Shown here: in pieces, positions 59,882 through 64,000 of the stretch
Position numbering within the stretch: position 1 is the first letter of the stretch
Layout: every line of letters begins with the position of its first letter
Assembly (NCBI GenBank): GCA_005408345.1
Contig: SEMN01000063.1
Location: 1,426,001-1,490,000, forward strand
Direction of reading: 5' to 3'
DNA from: Macquaria australasica
Taxonomy: Eukaryota > Chordata > Actinopteri > Centrarchiformes > Percichthyidae
Length of the DNA: 64,000 nucleotides
Program-made: the position numbers and the translations under genes
The notes under the pieces: model-generated
Databases searched by the model: none
What the model was told of the DNA's origin: nothing
Seen by the model: the letters and a program-made list of their open reading frames with translations, nothing else

Positions 59882-62800
59882 TCAGTCAGAGTCCTCCTCT
59901 TTGTTGTCATCTTTGAACAAAGAGTACAGAATGGCAGCCAAAGCTATGCCTACACCTGCTGCAGCTATGCCTCCAATCACAGCTGTTCTAACCTGCAAAA
60001 GACAAATGAGTGGCAGGCTGAAGGTCCAGGATGTGTTGCTGGAAACATTTAACAACATCAATTGTGATTATATTCACATACAACTAAGTTTCAAGTTGAA
60101 GTTGGAAAATACTTCATGCAGGTTAAGGCTGTACTAAAAGTAGAATTATTTGTCTTAGGTCCTGGTCAAACCAGAAAGTAGCAGAATTTCTGAGAGTTGT
60201 TGCAAATATAGCACCACGTTGGTAGCAGGGCTGAACGATGTGCAAAAAACAAATCATATTGCGATTATTTTGACAGATATTGTGATTGCGATATGAGTCA
60301 CGATTTTAGTGGGAATGGTAATTTTTGCATTTCATTTTCACTGAAAAAAATATAAAAATGATGATGATGTGATTTCTGCTGGGGTCCGTACCAAACAAAC
60401 ATGTTGCCTTACGTGTGGAGAATATGATTTGTAGCACCAGAATGCTTCATTTATAATGGTACATCTTACCTTTATCTTTATTCGGATATTGCACTTGGCC
60501 ATTTTGCAATTTTGATAATATTTCAATTCATTGTTCAGCCCTAGTTGGTAGTACCACGACTACTGGAAGCTAGCTGTTTGGCTAGCAACATTAGCTAGCT
60601 CGCTATCAAGCCTGCTATCTCACAATGAAAATGTCCTCGTTTTTAGAATCACCCCCCTTAAAAGAGTTTGCTATTGACCGATTGCATGAATTTGTTTATC
60701 AAAGTTCACCAAAGTTAAACTTGAGACAAATGCTTTGTGCCAATTTGCTTTGCCTCCATTAGCGTAGCCTCTGACCTCAACAACACTACTCAGATGGCTG
60801 AATTTGGTGTGAAATTTCACTATTATACTGGCCCTCAGAATACTGGTGAAGGTGACAGATGCACTAAGTGGGTTGATTAAACAAGCTTTTTTGAAACTTA
60901 CATATCAGCTTGTTAATCATCCTGTTGTTTGATATACGGGCAATCACAATTTATTTAGCACCACTTCTGCTTCTTATCAACTAAATTGTTGTAAATTCAA
61001 ATGTATGACACAGATGTGTGAATACTTTCCAAATGTAAATTACAACATGCAACTCTGCTATTATAATGCGTTCCATTCAAAGTCATCACTTATGATAGAC
61101 AACCCAGGTGCAGCATCAGCTTTTTTCACAGTTCCATGCTTTACCCTTTGTCCTACAAAGGACCAGAGTTTGCATGTTAAGTCGTCATGCAAACAGCAGT
61201 ATAAAAGCCACAGGACACCCACCTGTCGAGACTCTGGCTTGCCGTATCGTAGCTCTGTGGCAAAGTGCTCACAGTTGTTAGTGGCGGCAGAGTACGACAG
61301 CCTCCGACCCACCATCCTACAGGCCTCCCTCACGATGACGTGACGCCCACGAGGCTGGTACTTATAATCCAGGAGGTTGTTGATTTGGAAACGATCGGAG
61401 CTGACCACTTCCCAGATCTTGTGACGCCTCACCTGTGCTATGCTGGTGTCCAGGACTGCCAGTAGGTTACCATAAGGGCCTGAATCATAGGAGACACAGA
61501 CAGGGAAGAAGTTAGACAAAAAAAAAGGCTTGGAGAAGAAAAGGGATACTGACACAGAGAGAAAAAGAGGGAAATGATATATTGTCATTCATCAGTTCAT
61601 TGTCTTAACTATTATTTTACATTTACATACAAGTAATTGGCTGATAATGTCCACCTGAGGGTAACGGCTCCAAAAAAATGTTAGTAATTGACTAACAAAA
61701 CTAAAATAAAGGCAAGTGGCAGACACTGTAGACGGTCTTCTAAGATAAATGTAGTAAATGCAACACTTCACTCACTTGGAGGAACCAAATGAACAACTTC
61801 ATCTCCACCGATGTAAACAGCCCAGTGCTCATACGACCCACGGAAGATCTCGATCAGGTCCCCGGGCTTTGCAGAATTCTCAAACTAAAGTGATCAGAAA
61901 AAAAACAGTAAAAGCTGAAATATAATTTAAATAATGAACTTGACATGTAGTCAGTGTAAATGGTCAGTAATTAAAGGTACCCTCTGGAGTTTCTGACCAG
62001 TATTAGCACTATGGAACAATGTTTTACATGTGGGTCCCAGTTTTGTTGTTTACATGCATGTGCACGAGCACGCGGGTGATATGATACACATTTCCTGCCA
62101 CTACTTTGAAGCCTTTTGCTGTGTTTTCATTGTGGCTTCATCTACAGGCTAATATAGATTAAAAAATAAAAGTTAGGTGAAGGAACATTGATAAAGGTAC
62201 CGTGTGGAGCTTTTGACCACTAGTAGCACTGTGGATCAATGTTTTTATGTACGTATACATACACGAGGACACACAAGCACGTGGGCGATGCATTACACAT
62301 TCCTGCAGCCAGTTTCATGCTATTGCGCTGTTTGACAGTTAGAAGCAGTATCGCGCAAAGAAGCAGAACAATTCAAACAAACAAAAGCAGGGAAGAGGAC
62401 TGCAAGCTAGCAATTATTGACATAAACAACGGACACTGTTAAAAATTCAAAAATGTCAATGGGTTTTGGTGAGAAACTCAAACTGTAAACATAACTTTCA
62501 TTTGTTTACAAGAAAACGTTTAATAATGATGCTTCATAAGTCTTCAATTGCCACCTTTGGATCATTTTGTACAATCGACTGCTGTTCCTGTTTGACATTA
62601 TACTAACAACAGTAACAGTAGCAGTAGCAGGGCATGAATCATAAAACAAGCAGGGCAAGCCCAGTTTACTTAGAAACTTGACGTGACATGTCAAACTAGT
62701 CAACACTGGGAGATTTTACCTCCAGCTATTTGGAGTTTTGTATTACATGATGAAGGCACGTCTTAATGTTAACATATTGCACTTGTTATGTCACTATTTG

Positions 62801-63089
62801 TTCTTGTTGTCTATGTTCTATATTCTTCCGTAAAGACACATTAAAATGTCTCTTCTGGTAACACATTGCTTTACAGCATCAAACTCAAAGTAAAGTCTGT
62901 AGGAGCCACTTTTGTTATGCATTGTACTCCATGAATACTTAACACATCAACTCTATAAGTATTTAAAACGTTGCCAGTGTAAAAGAACTTAATCTTGAAT
63001 TAGCTTGAATTTCCGCAGCTTCAAATCTACACTAACTCATCAGTGACAGCAGAGATCAGCAGCAGGAGACTCACCATTGCTTCAGCCAT
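59882..63089 (-). CDS. PLAAT/HRASLS-family phospholipase A/acyltransferase
   Basis: PLAAT enzymes are membrane-anchored thiol hydrolases of the LRAT superfamily with phospholipase A1/2 and N-acyltransferase activity. Exons on the - strand: 63089-63075 (five codons), 61884-61776, 61479-61223 and 59992-59882, with GT-AG borders and matching phases, giving 163 residues, the usual family length. Motifs: AKPGDLIEIFRGSYEHWAVY with catalytic His25, VVHLVPP with His37, and NNCEHFATELRYG with the nucleophile Cys111. The spacing matches the known His-His-Cys triad. Residues about 130-152 form a Gly/Ala/Ile-rich membrane helix, followed by an acidic tail KDDNKEEDSD. The first coding exon is very short; its start fits phase and donor (GTGAGT) but should be confirmed by cDNA. 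Which PLAAT paralogue this is cannot be settled here, so no symbol is given. Confidence 0.92.
60226..60543. mobile_element. hAT-type non-autonomous transposon in plaat intron 3
   Basis: Ends CAGGGCTGAACGAT and ATTGTTCAGCCCTA form an inverted repeat of 14 bases with two mismatches. The target duplication GTTGGTAG is perfect (60218-60225 and 60544-60551). The 318-base interior has no transposase and is composed of ATTGCGAT-like units. Confidence 0.93.
61964..62130 (-). repeat. dispersed repeat in plaat intron 1, copy 1
   Basis: taaaggtaccctctggagtt then gaccagtattagcactatgg and a gcacgcgggtgatatgatac segment are paralleled at 62190-62345. Strand is arbitrary. Confidence 0.7.
62190..62345 (-). 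repeat. dispersed repeat in plaat intron 1, copy 2
   Basis: ataaaggtaccgtgtggagc then gaccactagtagcactgtgg and cacgtgggcgatgcattaca. It has the same order and direction as 61964-62130, with a start-to-start spacing of about 225 bases. Strand is arbitrary. Confidence 0.7.
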
Positions 63090-63612
63090 GTCTTCAGTTC
63101 TTCATCTATCAGGTAAGACTTGCAGCCAATTTATTTCTGCTGGAACTGAAACCTAAGTGCGCTTACGTTTCAGAAGCAAAAGTGTTCACATGATGACAGG
63201 TAGCCGAGATGCAAACAGATGAAGATTAGATAAACATGTTGGTACACACTGTGTAACCAGGCTGCATGGCATTTATTTGCTAATCATTAACTCAATGAGT
63301 CAGTCAGGTGGTGCTGAGTGCAATTAAGCTGCAAAGGCTAAGTTTCATTTCTAGTGAATTGTACAGTAGGCACACTCATGCTGCGTCAAGGTTCTCTGGC
63401 TTAAAGTTTCAACCAAATTGCAATTGTCATGTAGTGTGAAAACCTCTGCATGCTGCACAGCAATGAGGCGAAATGAAGAAAAAGAATCCATGTCTTATTT
63501 CAAGGTTTTCCAAACCCTCTGGGTAGTCTTTCCTGTTGTACAGAAAAACTCCTAAATTGAGCTGAACTGAAAGGCAAATAATCAAGCACCTTTATTTTGA
63601 ATCTCTGAAGCT
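63090..63612. other. 5' flank of plaat
   Basis: Contains the likely 5' UTR and promoter region on the - strand. No TATA or CCAAT arrangement that I would call. Confidence 0.35.
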
Positions 63613-64000
63613 TAAAGGTCCCCTCCAGACATTATTAAAACATATATACAAATAATCTGCTTGGAACAATAATGTGTGTCTGATATGTTTTTTCTGCAAA
63701 ATAGTATAATTTCCACATAGAAAATCCTTAAAAAGGCATCTACTCATTCTAGCTCATTAAAATTCCAGATTCTATGAATATGCAAATTTTGTTCATTTCT
63801 AAAGTTTTCCTGCTGGACACAAGATGTCTTCTACTTCACTGTAAAGTCCATTCTCAGTGTATGTGCGCTGGCAGCTTCAAGTTTATACATCATGCTTGTA
63901 TAAGTTGAATATTGGACCAGGATTGGCTGCTTCCAAACTATTTGTGATGTAACAAATCATGCTTGCAGGCCCACCCCTTAAAATCAGATTTTCAGTGAGC
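63613..64000 (+). repeat. dispersed teleost repeat, runs to window end
   Basis: ttaaaggtcccctccagaca, then ctggacacaagatgtcttct and gcaggcccaccccttaaaat are recognised from a common fish repeat. The right end is outside the window. Confidence 0.6.

Noticed and set aside
60338..60526. 62-codon frame
   Set aside because: It lies wholly inside the hAT element and is not a transposase.

Overview
The window reads as nuclear DNA of a ray-finned (teleost) fish, probably a percomorph. It has spliced genes with GT-AG introns, AT-rich non-coding DNA, many (CA)n and (GATA)n microsatellites, tRNA-derived SINEs, an L2-type LINE tail, several hAT-type non-autonomous DNA transposons and several dispersed repeat families that I recognise as typical of teleosts. 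The species cannot be named from this. No rRNA, tRNA, CRISPR or bacterial-type feature is present. Most open frames of 60-140 codons in the window are chance frames or lie inside repeats.

Layout. (1) 0.5-3.0 kb, + strand: a GIMAP (AIG1 family) unit. Its first large exon encodes a GTPase-like domain that has lost its nucleotide-binding motifs, followed by a coiled coil. About 560 bases downstream, a second AIG1 exon keeps the P-loop, the DTP motif and an RxD motif but is broken by a stop codon and a frameshift, and its expected splice acceptor is not canonical. (2) 4.3-6.8 kb, - strand: a complete five-exon secreted trypsin-fold serine protease, best matched to complement factor D (cfd), 277 residues by my splice model. 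(3) 6.9-41 kb: a gene-poor interval of about 34 kb holding repeats, microsatellites and several repeat-poor blocks that could be regulatory. (4) 41.2-43.4 kb, - strand: a two-exon forkhead transcription factor of the FoxI class (foxi1-like, 398 residues) with a plausible promoter. (5) 43.6-59.6 kb: a second gene-poor interval of about 16 kb. (6) 59.9-63.1 kb, - strand: a four-exon PLAAT/HRASLS phospholipase A/acyltransferase of 163 residues with a C-terminal membrane helix. One of its introns carries a hAT element with a perfect 8-base target duplication.

How they relate. The genes do not form a pathway. GIMAP and factor D are both immune proteins, but nothing in the sequence links their function. 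The long non-coding flanks of foxi resemble the regulatory territory usually found around developmental transcription factors, and that is the most natural reading of the two gene deserts.

The observations most worth checking are the nucleotide-binding-dead GIMAP domain beside a decayed but motif-complete one; the factor D-like protease that lacks both cysteines of one conserved disulfide, has two new cysteines and has no basic activation residue; the mobile elements with readable ends and target duplications; and the repeat-poor blocks flanking foxi.
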